DNA of 64,000 nt from an uncultured Verrucomicrobia subdivision 3 bacterium (GTDB lineage: Bacteria; Verrucomicrobiota; Verrucomicrobiia; Limisphaerales; UBA11358), in assembly GCA_903889895.1 (NCBI GenBank), contig CAISYZ010000121.1, positions 1 through 64,000 on the forward strand, read 5' to 3'. Below are positions 9,362 through 20,028 of the stretch, piece by piece; positions within the stretch are counted from its first letter, which is position 1, and the number at the start of each line of letters is the position of its first letter. Below the pieces are notes generated by a model. That model did no database searches. It had not been told where the DNA came from and saw only the letters and a list, made by a program, of their open reading frames with translations. The position numbers and the translations under genes were made by a program.

Positions 9362-9676
9362 ATTTCCCAATATATAGATGGCATTTCCCAAACCTTCGGC
9401 GTCGTTCCGCAATATTGCGACACGGTTTCGCAACCTTGGGAAATGATTTCCCAATATTGGGAAATCATTTTGAGATATTGCGAAAGGCCGCCAACCCCTT
9501 GGGTTGGCAACTTTAACCTTAAAAACCAACCTTCCCCACCCTGCCCCGGCTCTCCGCAATATTGCGAAATCATTTCGCAATATTGGGAAATGGTTTTGTA
9601 ACCTTGGGAAATCGTTTCCCAAGGTTGGGAAATGCCGCCGAGATATTGCGCCGCGACTTCGTTAGTTTGGGAAACT
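9362..9676. repeat. 21-bp tandem array of dyad-symmetric units (15 in-register unit positions; units 7-9 degenerate)
   Basis: Manual segmentation: 9446-9466 atttcccaatattgggaaatc, 9572-9592 atttcgcaatattgggaaatg, 9614-9634 gtttcccaaggttgggaaatg, etc. Confidence 0.92.
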
Positions 9677-9834
9677 CCAGCCACGGACCGCCCCGCCCCG
9701 GTCAATTTTTCGGATTTTTTTTAGCGGCGTTAATCCACTTCATCAGTATAAGTTATTATAATCAGTTGGTATGACTTAAGCTTATGTCCCACCGTCGGTA
9801 AAAAATAATAACAAACGAACAGAAAGAAAAAATC

Positions 9835-10455
9835 ATGATCATTAAACCGGCCATTTCATGGCTTAACACAGACTCGGATTCCGAGCTGATCAACGACATC
9901 ACCGTGGTCATCCTCGGTGTGGGCGGCAACCCGGCCATCTACAGCAAACCCACGCCAGACATCCCCTCCATCCAGCTCGCGCTGAATAATTTCAGCACGG
10001 GCGTGGCGGCAACCGCGGATGGCGGACCCTCGGTCACGTCCAAGAAAAACAACCTGCGACTCATTGTCACCGGCATGGTGCGCCAGCTTGCGGGCTATGT
10101 GCAGACGGCTTGCGGCGGTGACATGACGAACCTGCTGTTGAGCGGGTTCCCGGTGCAAAAGCCCACGCGCGCGCCCATCGGCGTGTTGGCTGCGCCTAGC
10201 AATCCGGTGCTGGCGCTCGGCACCCGCAGCGGCGAACTGGATGCGAGCGTCAACCCGGTGTTTGGGGCCTCTACCTACAACTGGAAGCTCACCAGCAGCG
10301 TCGCCGGTGCACCGGTGCTGACGGAGCAGACCACGGCCTCGTATGTCACCTTTGCCAGTCTCACGCCAGGTGCGACCTTTACGATGACGTGCTACGTGGT
10401 GGGTGCCGCCGGCCCGAGCGATTGGAGCAAGGCTGTCAGCCAGATGGCGGTGTAA
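9835..10455 (+). CDS. small protein with helical N-terminal region and C-terminal FN3-like domain
   Basis: C-terminal ...GELDASVNPVFGASTYNWKLTSS...SLTPGATFTMTCYVVGAAGPSDWSKAVSQ; layout matches the 51440-52162 protein. Confidence 0.8.
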   Translation: MIIKPAISWLNTDSDSELINDITVVILGVGGNPAIYSKPTPDIPSIQLALNNFSTGVAATADGGPSVTSKKNNLRLIVTGMVRQLAGYVQTACGGDMTNLLLSGFPVQKPTRAPIGVLAAPSNPVLALGTRSGELDASVNPVFGASTYNWKLTSSVAGAPVLTEQTTASYVTFASLTPGATFTMTCYVVGAAGPSDWSKAVSQMAV

Positions 10456-10490
10456 CTACCAGCGTAGGCCGAACAGATAAAACCAAAACG

Positions 10491-10525
10491 GGCGCGTCGG
10501 GATTGGATCCGACGCGCCTTTGATT
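10491..10525 (+). terminator. rho-independent-like terminator
   Basis: GGCGCGTCGG gattggat CCGACGCGCC TTTGATTT, directly after the FN3 gene. Confidence 0.65.
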
Positions 10526-10607
10526 TGCCACCCGGCCGTTTTTTGAACAAAAAGCGGATTGCCTTTGTCTGCTGAATCCAGAATTATTGCTCCTCACGAA
10601 TTTAACT

Positions 10608-11459
10608 ATGAACCGCATGAAAACTATTGTCCTCGGATCCGCTGTCGTTTTCGGCTTCGTTGCCGCCACGTCCGCCGCCGATACCAACCTGCTCATCGAC
10701 ACCAAATCCCGCGTCAGCTATGCCATCGGCATGATGCTCGGCCATAACTGGGAACAGCAGGGCCTGGAAGTGAATCCCGATATCGCCGCCCGCGCCATCA
10801 AGGACGTGCAGGCCGGGGCGCCGACGTTGCTCACGCAGGAAGAAATGCAGCAGACGCTCACCAGCTTTCAGCAGGAATTCCGCGCCATCCAACAGAAGCG
10901 GAAAGCCGAGCTGGCCATCAAGAACAAGGCCGACGGCGCCGCGTTTCTGGAAGCCAACAAGGCCAAGCCCGGCGTGGTCGCCCTGCCTGATGGCCTGCAA
11001 TACACCGTCCTCACCGCCGGCACCGGCACGACGATGCCCGGCGCGAGCGACACCGTGACGGTGAATTATCGCGGCACGCTGCTGGACGGCACCGAGTTCG
11101 ACAGCTCCTACAAACGCAACCAGCCCGCTACGTTCCCAGTGGGCGGCGTGATCCACGGCTGGACCGAGGCGTTGCAGAAAATGACCGTCGGCTCCAAATG
11201 GAAACTGTTCATCCCGGCGGACCTCGCCTACGGCGAATCGGGCCGGCCCGGCATCCCGCCGAATTCCGTTTTGATTTTTGAAGTCGAGCTGCTCGATACC
11301 AAGGCGCCCGCGCCTGTCGTGGCCCCGACGCCGCCCCAGCCGCTCACCAGCGATATCATCAAGGTGCCGAGCGCCGAAGAAATGAAGAAGGGCGCCAAGA
11401 TTGAAGTCATCAAGCCCGAGGACGCGGCCAAGGCGGCGGCGGCGGATGCGGCGAAATGA
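10608..11459 (+). CDS. FKBP-type peptidyl-prolyl cis-trans isomerase
   Basis: VTVNYRGTLLDGTEFDSSYKRNQPATFPVGGVIHGWTEALQKMTVGSKWKLFIPADLAYGESGRPGIPPNSVLIFEVELLD. Confidence 0.92.
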   Translation: MNRMKTIVLGSAVVFGFVAATSAADTNLLIDTKSRVSYAIGMMLGHNWEQQGLEVNPDIAARAIKDVQAGAPTLLTQEEMQQTLTSFQQEFRAIQQKRKAELAIKNKADGAAFLEANKAKPGVVALPDGLQYTVLTAGTGTTMPGASDTVTVNYRGTLLDGTEFDSSYKRNQPATFPVGGVIHGWTEALQKMTVGSKWKLFIPADLAYGESGRPGIPPNSVLIFEVELLDTKAPAPVVAPTPPQPLTSDIIKVPSAEEMKKGAKIEVIKPEDAAKAAAADAAK

Positions 11460-11494
11460 TTTAGCGCCCCGGCCAGCAAATTTAAAACCAACCG

Positions 11495-11524
11495 CCCCTT
11501 CCCTTTTTTGGGAAGGGGTTTTTG
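11495..11524 (+). terminator. rho-independent terminator
   Basis: CCCCTTCCC tttttt GGGAAGGGG TTTTT following the FKBP gene. Confidence 0.75.
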
Positions 11525-11624
11525 CTTGGTTGAACATTTTTTACGGGTTAAGGTCAAAAACCACAATCATCAAAACTGAATGTTGATGGATTACCACAAT
11601 TGATTAACTGTTGATTAACTGAAA

Positions 11625-13136
<1,512 letters not shown>

Positions 13137-13137
13137 T

Positions 13138-13231
13138 TTGCGATTTACGATTGCCGATTTACGATTTGAAAAACGTCCGGACTGTCCGCTTTCCGACATC
13201 CATCGTAAATCGCAATTCGTATATCGTAAAT
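13138..13231. repeat. long inverted-repeat intergenic hairpin
   Basis: TTGCGATTTACGAT (13138-13151) with perfect reverse complement ATCGTAAATCGCAA (13202-13215), plus a second nested gatttacgat/atcgtaaat pair. Confidence 0.7.
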
Positions 13232-13287
13232 TATCCGGTGCCTTCCGGCTTTGACAAATCGCCGCTGACGGGCAAATTCATCGCCTG

Positions 13288-14223
13288 ATGTCCGTTCAAT
13301 ACAAAGATTATTACCAGAGCCTCGGCGTGGCGCGCACCGCCAGCGCCGACGAAATCAAAAAGGCGTTCCGCAAGCTCGCCCGCGAATTTCATCCCGATGT
13401 GGCCAAGGACAAGAAGAAGGCCGAGGAAAAATTCAAGGAGATCAACGAGGCCTATGAAGTCCTTAGCGACGCCGACAAGCGGAAGAAATATGACGAGCTG
13501 GGCGCGAACTGGAAGTCCGGCGCAGAATTCCGACCACCGCCCGGGGCCGGCGGTTTCGGCGGCGGGTCCGGTTATCGCGGCCGGCCGATGAGCCGCGAAG
13601 ATTTTCAGACGCACTTTGGCGGCACTGGCTTCAGCGATTTTTTTGAGCAGATGTTCGGCGGCCAGCGGCGCGGCAACGGCTTTGGCGGGCAGCCGGGTTT
13701 TGCCGAAGAACCGGAAGCCGAGGAAAGCCGCGATATCGAAGGCGACATTCTCGTCACGCTGGAAGAAGCCAAGCGCGGCTCCGTCCGCACCGTCACCGTG
13801 CGGCGCGAGAACCGCACCGACTCACATCAGGTCAAGATTCCCGCCGGCATCACCGAGGGCCAGAAGCTGCGCATCGCCGGGCGCGGCGAACACGGCGGCG
13901 ATTTGTATCTACGCGTTCGGCTCGCGAAGCATCCCGAATTTGAAGTGGACGGACACAATCTCATTCACGAACTCGAACTCGCGCCGTGGGAAGCGGCGCT
14001 CGGCGCGGAGATTGCCGTGCCGACGCTTGCGGCCAAGGTGAACATCAAGATTCCCGCCGGCACCGCGAGCGGGCAGAAATTCCGCGTGCGCGGCCACGGC
14101 CTCGGCAAGACCGGCGACCTGCACATCACCGTCAAAATCGTCGTGCCGGACAAGCTCACCGACGCACAGAAGAAACTTTGGGAACAGCTCGCCAAGGAAT
14201 CGAAGTTCAATCCACGCGATTGA
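13288..14223 (+). CDS. DnaJ C-terminal domain/CbpA-like J-domain protein
   Basis: [33 protein letters not shown]...[24 protein letters not shown]-rich linker, DnaJ C-domain. Confidence 0.9.
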   Translation: MSVQYKDYYQSLGVARTASADEIKKAFRKLAREFHPDVAKDKKKAEEKFKEINEAYEVLSDADKRKKYDELGANWKSGAEFRPPPGAGGFGGGSGYRGRPMSREDFQTHFGGTGFSDFFEQMFGGQRRGNGFGGQPGFAEEPEAEESRDIEGDILVTLEEAKRGSVRTVTVRRENRTDSHQVKIPAGITEGQKLRIAGRGEHGGDLYLRVRLAKHPEFEVDGHNLIHELELAPWEAALGAEIAVPTLAAKVNIKIPAGTASGQKFRVRGHGLGKTGDLHITVKIVVPDKLTDAQKKLWEQLAKESKFNPRD

Positions 14224-14277
14224 AACACAGCGGACTTTCGGTAGATTGCCACAATTTTAGGGACTAAAAATTACAAA

Positions 14278-16041
14278 ATGAATAAACGCATTGGCTGGAC
14301 GAAGAAAAATCTCCTGCTGGAATTGTTATTGGCAGTGGTGCTCTGCGCCGCATATTTCCACTTCGTAAAAGATTATGCTTTTGGAACCTATGCTTTGGGA
14401 ACCCCCAATACGACAAATGCAAAGATTTTCATTTCTGGTTCTGCATCGTGCTTTCAAGTGGATTTAATTAATGACGTTTGGAAAGGCCGACTATCCGGGC
14501 TGCTGCTTTCGGGATATTTTTTCGATCTCTCGGTGAATCACACTGCGGGCAGCTTTGACCAATTTAGTTTTGTCTTCGGATTTTATCAGGCCTTCTGGCT
14601 GTTCCTGCTGTTTCTGGTTGTGATTCTTGGGCTACGGCATTCTTTGTTCATCAACTTCGGCATCTTCCTCGGTGTGATGTATAATTTTTTCCCAATCTGC
14701 GGGCTTTATTTTTACCCATGGGACATTCCATCCACGCTATTTTTCACATTGGCGGTCTTATTCTTTGAACGACGGCAGATGGCTTTGATGGTGGCAACGA
14801 TATGCGCCGGATGCTTTTTCAAGGAGACCGTGCTGGTGTGTGCGTTGCTAGTATTTTTCGCCGGCCAGTGGAAATGGTGGAGGCAGCTTTTAACTTTTGC
14901 CGGCATCATTGCCTTGTATTTGGTCGGGAAAAAATTTCTATTACATGAGCTTCATCTTTCAGCGGCAGCCCTGTCCATGAATGATTCAAAAAACTTGTCC
15001 GAAATTTTTCACACCAGAGTTCTCTTCGAAAACATACAAACTATTTTCTCGATAAATGGTCTTTATGTCCTGTTTGCCAACGCTGGGACTCTGGCGGCGG
15101 TTTTACTATTTGGATGGCAGCGACGATTTTGGCCTTACATGATTTTGGTTTTGGCATTTTTGGCCGGACAAGCCATGTATGGTGCGTTTCTGGAATTTCG
15201 TATCTTCATGCAACTTCTGCCATTGAGCATGATGATTCTGTGCGAGCGTTATTTGGGGCAAGGCCAAGCTAATGAAAAAGCCGATAGCCTTGAAAAACTT
15301 TCCACACCTGAACCTGCATCCGTTTGGTCCTGGCGCAACACCTCTTCACTCCTAAAACCTGTTGCGGTTCTGTTAATAGTAATATCAACCTCACTGATAG
15401 CTTGGCGCTTTCTGGTTATTCATAAAAAAACAACCCAAGAGGCTGAAAAAATTCAAGCAAGCGAGGCGGACATAAATAATCTTGAGACAACAGCAGCATG
15501 GTTCAAAAATGCGGCGTCCGATGTTGAATTTAAGCTGTATGGCGCATCGGAGAAACAGACTCTAGAATTAGCAGATGGTTGGTTTGGAAATAGATTTTGC
15601 GACGTAGAAACCAAGCTTGGCGAAAACTTACAAGGTTTAGGTCGTAATTCTGAAGCTATTGAGCACTATCAGCTTGCTATGAGAGTGTTGGCATATTCCA
15701 AAACAAGCTCTGCCGGCTTGAACAATGATCTTGCTTGGATATATGCAGCAGCTTCCGAAGCTCATCTCCGTAACGGCAATGAAGCTGTGCGATTTGCTGA
15801 ACAGGCATGTCAGTTAACTGAATATAAAGTGCCAATCATGATTGGCACTCTTGCGGCTGCTTATGCCGAAGCTGGACAATTTCGCAACGCTGTTGTCACT
15901 TGCCAAAAAGCCCGTGACTTGGCTTTAGAACTAGGACAAAAGGATGTTGCAGAAATGAATAAACAACTTTTGAAATTGTATCAGTCCGGCAAGGCTTACC
16001 ATGAAGATGAAAAGCCTGCTTCGACAATTACACCGAAATAA
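14278..16041 (+). CDS. polytopic membrane protein with C-terminal TPR-like region
   Basis: 587 aa, multiple hydrophobic segments, C-terminal helical repeats (NSEAIEHYQLAMRVL...). Confidence 0.6.
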   Translation: MNKRIGWTKKNLLLELLLAVVLCAAYFHFVKDYAFGTYALGTPNTTNAKIFISGSASCFQVDLINDVWKGRLSGLLLSGYFFDLSVNHTAGSFDQFSFVFGFYQAFWLFLLFLVVILGLRHSLFINFGIFLGVMYNFFPICGLYFYPWDIPSTLFFTLAVLFFERRQMALMVATICAGCFFKETVLVCALLVFFAGQWKWWRQLLTFAGIIALYLVGKKFLLHELHLSAAALSMNDSKNLSEIFHTRVLFENIQTIFSINGLYVLFANAGTLAAVLLFGWQRRFWPYMILVLAFLAGQAMYGAFLEFRIFMQLLPLSMMILCERYLGQGQANEKADSLEKLSTPEPASVWSWRNTSSLLKPVAVLLIVISTSLIAWRFLVIHKKTTQEAEKIQASEADINNLETTAAWFKNAASDVEFKLYGASEKQTLELADGWFGNRFCDVETKLGENLQGLGRNSEAIEHYQLAMRVLAYSKTSSAGLNNDLAWIYAAASEAHLRNGNEAVRFAEQACQLTEYKVPIMIGTLAAAYAEAGQFRNAVVTCQKARDLALELGQKDVAEMNKQLLKLYQSGKAYHEDEKPASTITPK

Positions 16042-16054
16042 TTAATATTTTAGC

Positions 16055-16315
16055 ATGGCGAACGCCAAAAAACCTAAACGCAAGGCCGCCCTACTCGGGG
16101 TCGGGCTGGATTCCGACGGGCACAAGCGCATCACTAAGGGTGAGAATTTCCTTCTCGTCGGCGGCACGCAGGAGACCCATGAGGTCATGACCGAGAAGAC
16201 AATCAAGATCAACGAAAAGCTCAAGGCGCGCGGCAAGCAGTTGGAGACGGTCAGCAAAGAAGAGTTTGATGACATTGCCCACGAGGTTGGCCTGAAGAAG
16301 TTTCCCGCCAAATAA
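16055..16315 (+). CDS. conserved hypothetical small basic protein
   Basis: 86 aa intact ORF, MANAKKPKRKAALLGVGLDSDGHKRITKGENFLLVGGTQETHEVM. Confidence 0.65.
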   Translation: MANAKKPKRKAALLGVGLDSDGHKRITKGENFLLVGGTQETHEVMTEKTIKINEKLKARGKQLETVSKEEFDDIAHEVGLKKFPAK

Positions 16316-16442
16316 TCTACCACGCGGACGGTCGCGGTCTTTTCTTCCTGTCGGCGCAAATCCACGGTATGCCTGCAATGTCTTCGCAAGCTCGTTTTGA
16401 AACTATTCGGATGTAACTGTTCTTCTTGTCACTCATCGACGA

Positions 16443-17786
16443 TTAAAAAGTTTGCATCGCCTTCTCAATCCTCGCCATGACGCGTTCTTTGCCGAGGACT
16501 TGGAGCAGGTGGTAAAGGCTCGGGCCGGAAGTCTTGCCGGTCACAGCCAAGCGGCACGGATGCACCAGAAAGCCGGCTTTCACGCCCAGCGCTTTCGCCG
16601 TTTCCTTGAGTGCGGCTTCCAGCGTCTCGGCATTGAACGCCGGGGCATGCGCAAACGCGTCGCGGAGTTTTTCCAAGCGCGGTTTGTTCTCCGGCACAAA
16701 ATCCTTCTTCGCCGCTTCGGCATCGTAGGTCACGGTGTCGGTGAAATAAAACCCGGCATACGCGGGCAGTTCCGCAAAGGTCTTGAGCTTGCCCTTGCAG
16801 GTGTTGAGCGCGGCCTTGACGAAATGGACATCAAACTTGTTGGTGTCCACGCCGGCCTTGGCGAGCGCATGGACGGACATCTCGTAAAAGCGGTCGTCCG
16901 GCAGTTCGCGGCAGTATTCGCCCTGCAACCAGAGGAGTTTCTCCATGTCGAACTTGGCGTTGTGCCGGAGAATCTGCGGCAGGTCAAAGCGCTTGGCGAC
17001 GTCCTTGAGGGAAAGCTTCTCGGTGTTGTCCTTCGGCGACCAGCCGAGGAGGCAGAGATAATTGTTCACGGCTTCGGCCAGAAAACCTTCATCGAGATAG
17101 GTGGTGAGGCTGGCGCCCCGGTCGCGCTTGCTCATCTTGCTGCCGTCGCCGTTAAGGATGAGCGGAATGTGCGCGTATTTGGGCGGCTCCACGCCGAACG
17201 CGCGGAAGAGCGCGATGTGTTTGGCGGTGTTGCTCAAATGGTCCTCGCCGCGGATGACGTGGGTGATGCCCATCTCCAAATCGTCAATGACGTTGACAAG
17301 GTGGAACACCGGCTGGCCGTCGCTGCGGACGAGCACCCAGTCGGGGTCCTGTTCCTCGCGGTCGGTGAGCGGGCGCAACACGTCGCCGACAACGAGGTCG
17401 GGAATGAGAATCGGTTCGCGCGTCATGCGGAAGCGGATGGCCCCATCCTTTTCATAGGCGAGGTCGCGGGAGAGCAAGGCCTCAACGCGCTTGAGATAAT
17501 TTTCCTTCCGTTGCGATTGGAAATACGGGCCGCGATCGCCCTTGCTCGGACCGGTGGCATCGCCGGTGATGGGCCCTTCATCCCAATCGAGGCCAAGCCA
17601 GCGCAGGCCGTTGAGGATGACATCCACGGCTTCCTGGGAATTGCGCGCGGCGTCGGTGTCCTCAATGCGCAGAACAAAGGTGCCGCCGGTGTGGCGGGCA
17701 TAAAGCCAGTTGAACAAAGCGGTGCGCGCACCGCCGATGTGAAGATAACCGGTGGGCGAAGGAGCAAAGCGAACGCGAGGTTTCAT
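16443..17786 (-). CDS. gltX: glutamyl-tRNA synthetase
   Basis: RFAPSPTGYLHIGGARTALFNWLYAR (HIGH), DGSKMSKRDRGASL (KMSKR-like). Confidence 0.95.
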   Translation of the reverse strand: MKPRVRFAPSPTGYLHIGGARTALFNWLYARHTGGTFVLRIEDTDAARNSQEAVDVILNGLRWLGLDWDEGPITGDATGPSKGDRGPYFQSQRKENYLKRVEALLSRDLAYEKDGAIRFRMTREPILIPDLVVGDVLRPLTDREEQDPDWVLVRSDGQPVFHLVNVIDDLEMGITHVIRGEDHLSNTAKHIALFRAFGVEPPKYAHIPLILNGDGSKMSKRDRGASLTTYLDEGFLAEAVNNYLCLLGWSPKDNTEKLSLKDVAKRFDLPQILRHNAKFDMEKLLWLQGEYCRELPDDRFYEMSVHALAKAGVDTNKFDVHFVKAALNTCKGKLKTFAELPAYAGFYFTDTVTYDAEAAKKDFVPENKPRLEKLRDAFAHAPAFNAETLEAALKETAKALGVKAGFLVHPCRLAVTGKTSGPSLYHLLQVLGKERVMARIEKAMQTF

Positions 17787-17982
17787 AGTTTCCGCGAAGA
17801 TAACAAAGTGCGCCGAGGGTGAAAAGAAACTTGCGCGCCCGGATTTAGGAAAAGCCGATCACCCACAAAAAATTTGCGCGAAGACCTAGCAGAAACGGGA
17901 ATCCCGTGGCGGCAGCCGACCAAAACATAAACCCGCCGGGATTTCCGCCAGACGGGTTGGTTTATGGTGAAAGATGGCGCGG

Positions 17983-19080
17983 TCAGTGTTCCGACTGGCC
18001 GGGAATTTCCGGGATGCCCGGGTCGTCGAGAATTTGCACGGCGGTAGCATCGCCGAGCGTCTGCCAGTCCTGCAGCACCCAGACCACCTTTTTGTCCGGC
18101 GTGACCTCGACAAGCTGGGGGCTTTTGCCCGCGCCGCCGCGCGAGCAGAAAATGGTGTTGCCATTGGCAAGCCGCGTGCAGGTTTGCGGTGCCTGATTGA
18201 AGCGATACGCTTCGGGCAGATCGGTGTTGTTGAATTCCCAGACCGTCTTGCCGGCCGCATCCACTTCGCGCGTGAGGCTGTCGCGTTCATCCGTGATGAG
18301 GGTGTGGCCGTTCTTAAGCCGGAGCGCAGCCCACGGTGAGCGGATGGCGTAGCTCCACACCGGCTGGAAATCTTTGTCAAACTCCACCACTTTGCCCTGA
18401 CTCATGTAGGAAACCAGATAAGTGCTCTGCGCGGTGAAGCGGGTGCGGCGGAACTGGCCGTGAATGGTCTTGGGGCTTTCCGAAGGCGGATAGGGAAGCA
18501 CGTGATTCACCTCCACCGCGCCGCTCCGAGTGTTGACCACCATCAATCGGGGCGGCAGGCCGTTGAGGACGAACATGACCTTGTCCCGACCGATGGGCTG
18601 GCAGGTGTGGACTTCCGTGTGGTTGGTGCCGGGGCTGTTGTCGCAATCGTAACGCCACACCACCTGCTTGTCCGGCGTGATCTCAGCGACATATTGCATC
18701 CGCGTGAAGAGGATGTTGCCGTTGGAAAGCATCCAGGCATCGTCGTATTCGTAGCCTTTGCCGGTCTGATAAGTCCAGACAACCTTGCCGTCGTTGACGA
18801 GAAACATCTTGGTGAAATTTTCGCCGACGTAGAGCAGCGGATGTTCTGCGAGGCCGCGCCCCGGCAACCCGGCGGGCGCGGGAGCGTTTGTCCATCGGCC
18901 CACAGGGGATTCGGTTTCGGCCGGTCCCAAAGTCGGCACCTTGGCGGCGGTGAAGCGGCCCAGCTGGTCCATGCACGGCGTGGCCGAAGAAACCTTGGCG
19001 GCGGGCGGCGTCTGGCAGCCAGTCAATGCCAGGCCAAGGATGGAAAACCAAGCGAGCGCAAAACACTTTTGGGTATGCAT
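17983..19080 (-). CDS. lipoprotein-like beta-propeller (PQQ-like) protein
   Basis: Lipobox-like N-terminus (ALTGC); repeated 'GNILFTRMQYVAEITPDKQVVWRYD'-type blades. Confidence 0.65.
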   Translation of the reverse strand: MHTQKCFALAWFSILGLALTGCQTPPAAKVSSATPCMDQLGRFTAAKVPTLGPAETESPVGRWTNAPAPAGLPGRGLAEHPLLYVGENFTKMFLVNDGKVVWTYQTGKGYEYDDAWMLSNGNILFTRMQYVAEITPDKQVVWRYDCDNSPGTNHTEVHTCQPIGRDKVMFVLNGLPPRLMVVNTRSGAVEVNHVLPYPPSESPKTIHGQFRRTRFTAQSTYLVSYMSQGKVVEFDKDFQPVWSYAIRSPWAALRLKNGHTLITDERDSLTREVDAAGKTVWEFNNTDLPEAYRFNQAPQTCTRLANGNTIFCSRGGAGKSPQLVEVTPDKKVVWVLQDWQTLGDATAVQILDDPGIPEIPGQSEH

Positions 19081-19223
19081 GGGAATTGTGGAAACAGATT
19101 CAGGCGGATTTCTCCACCGGAGTCGAGGAATTTCCCGCTAGCAGAAACCGGCGCCAAAAAATTATGACTTGCTCAGCCCCTAGTGAGCGGGCGGAGCATA
19201 AATGCCGGCGGAAAACACCCGTG

Positions 19224-19877
19224 CTATTGCGGGGCGATGGCGTGGACGGAACCGTCGGCATGCACTTCCACCCCCAGACCGGCGTAGATGCTTTCGTGGG
19301 TGATCTGCTTCGCCGGGAATTGTTTTAGGTTCTTCTCCTGCGCTTTCACTTCCACCAAGTTGTTGAACTTTCGTTCCACAATGGTCCGCTCGGCGACATC
19401 CAGTAGGAAACGGTTTTCCAGAAGCGAATAATCGCGGTAAGCCTGAACCAGCAGTTGGTTCGTCTGCGCAAGGCCGGCCTCGGTCGAAGCCATCCGTCCT
19501 TGAAGCGTCGTGAGCTGGTTGGTCAGGTCGATGAGATTCTGAGTGAGCGCCTGATTGGCGGTGCCCGCCGCCGTGACCTGCTGGTTCAGGGCGGTGATTT
19601 GATCCGCCTTGGCGGCGAGGCTGGACTGGGCGTCGGAGAGCTGGTTGGAAAGCGTCACAGACGCCGCGCTGCATTCGGCGAGCGAGTTGGACAGGCTGTA
19701 AATGGCGCTGTCGCGCGCGGCGACCTGCGCCTGCGCGGCCTCGAGACGGTTCGAGCAATCCGTAAGCGAGGTGGCATCGGCCGCGAACTGCTCGGCGTCA
19801 TTCTTTTTGGTCATGAACAGCACGCCGGCCAAGGCGACGCTGACGACCGCAAAAACGATGATTAAATAAAGCTTCAT
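19224..19877 (-). CDS. membrane-anchored coiled-coil protein
   Basis: N-terminal TM followed by long heptad region. Confidence 0.6.
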   Translation of the reverse strand: MKLYLIIVFAVVSVALAGVLFMTKKNDAEQFAADATSLTDCSNRLEAAQAQVAARDSAIYSLSNSLAECSAASVTLSNQLSDAQSSLAAKADQITALNQQVTAAGTANQALTQNLIDLTNQLTTLQGRMASTEAGLAQTNQLLVQAYRDYSLLENRFLLDVAERTIVERKFNNLVEVKAQEKNLKQFPAKQITHESIYAGLGVEVHADGSVHAIAPQ

Positions 19878-20028
19878 GGCAAAATTTTTTTACCGGCATA
19901 GGTTGAAAACTTCACTTCCGCTTGGCAAGTGGATTTGATGACTTTATCTGGACACGCGAAAAGTCCGCCGCCTTCGGCTGGTCATTCTTTGCCTTTTGAA
20001 CCGGCCGCCGGTGAGCTATGCTCGCTGC

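Noticed and set aside
9362-9676. CRISPR array
   Set aside because: Units are directly abutting 21-mers with no unique spacers, and no cas genes are nearby.
9757-9762. TATAAT -10-like box between the first array and the FN3 gene
   Set aside because: No convincing -35 at proper spacing; AT-rich intergenic DNA gives such matches by chance.
16452-17822. 456-aa + strand ORF
   Set aside because: Antisense to gltX, which has full catalytic motifs.
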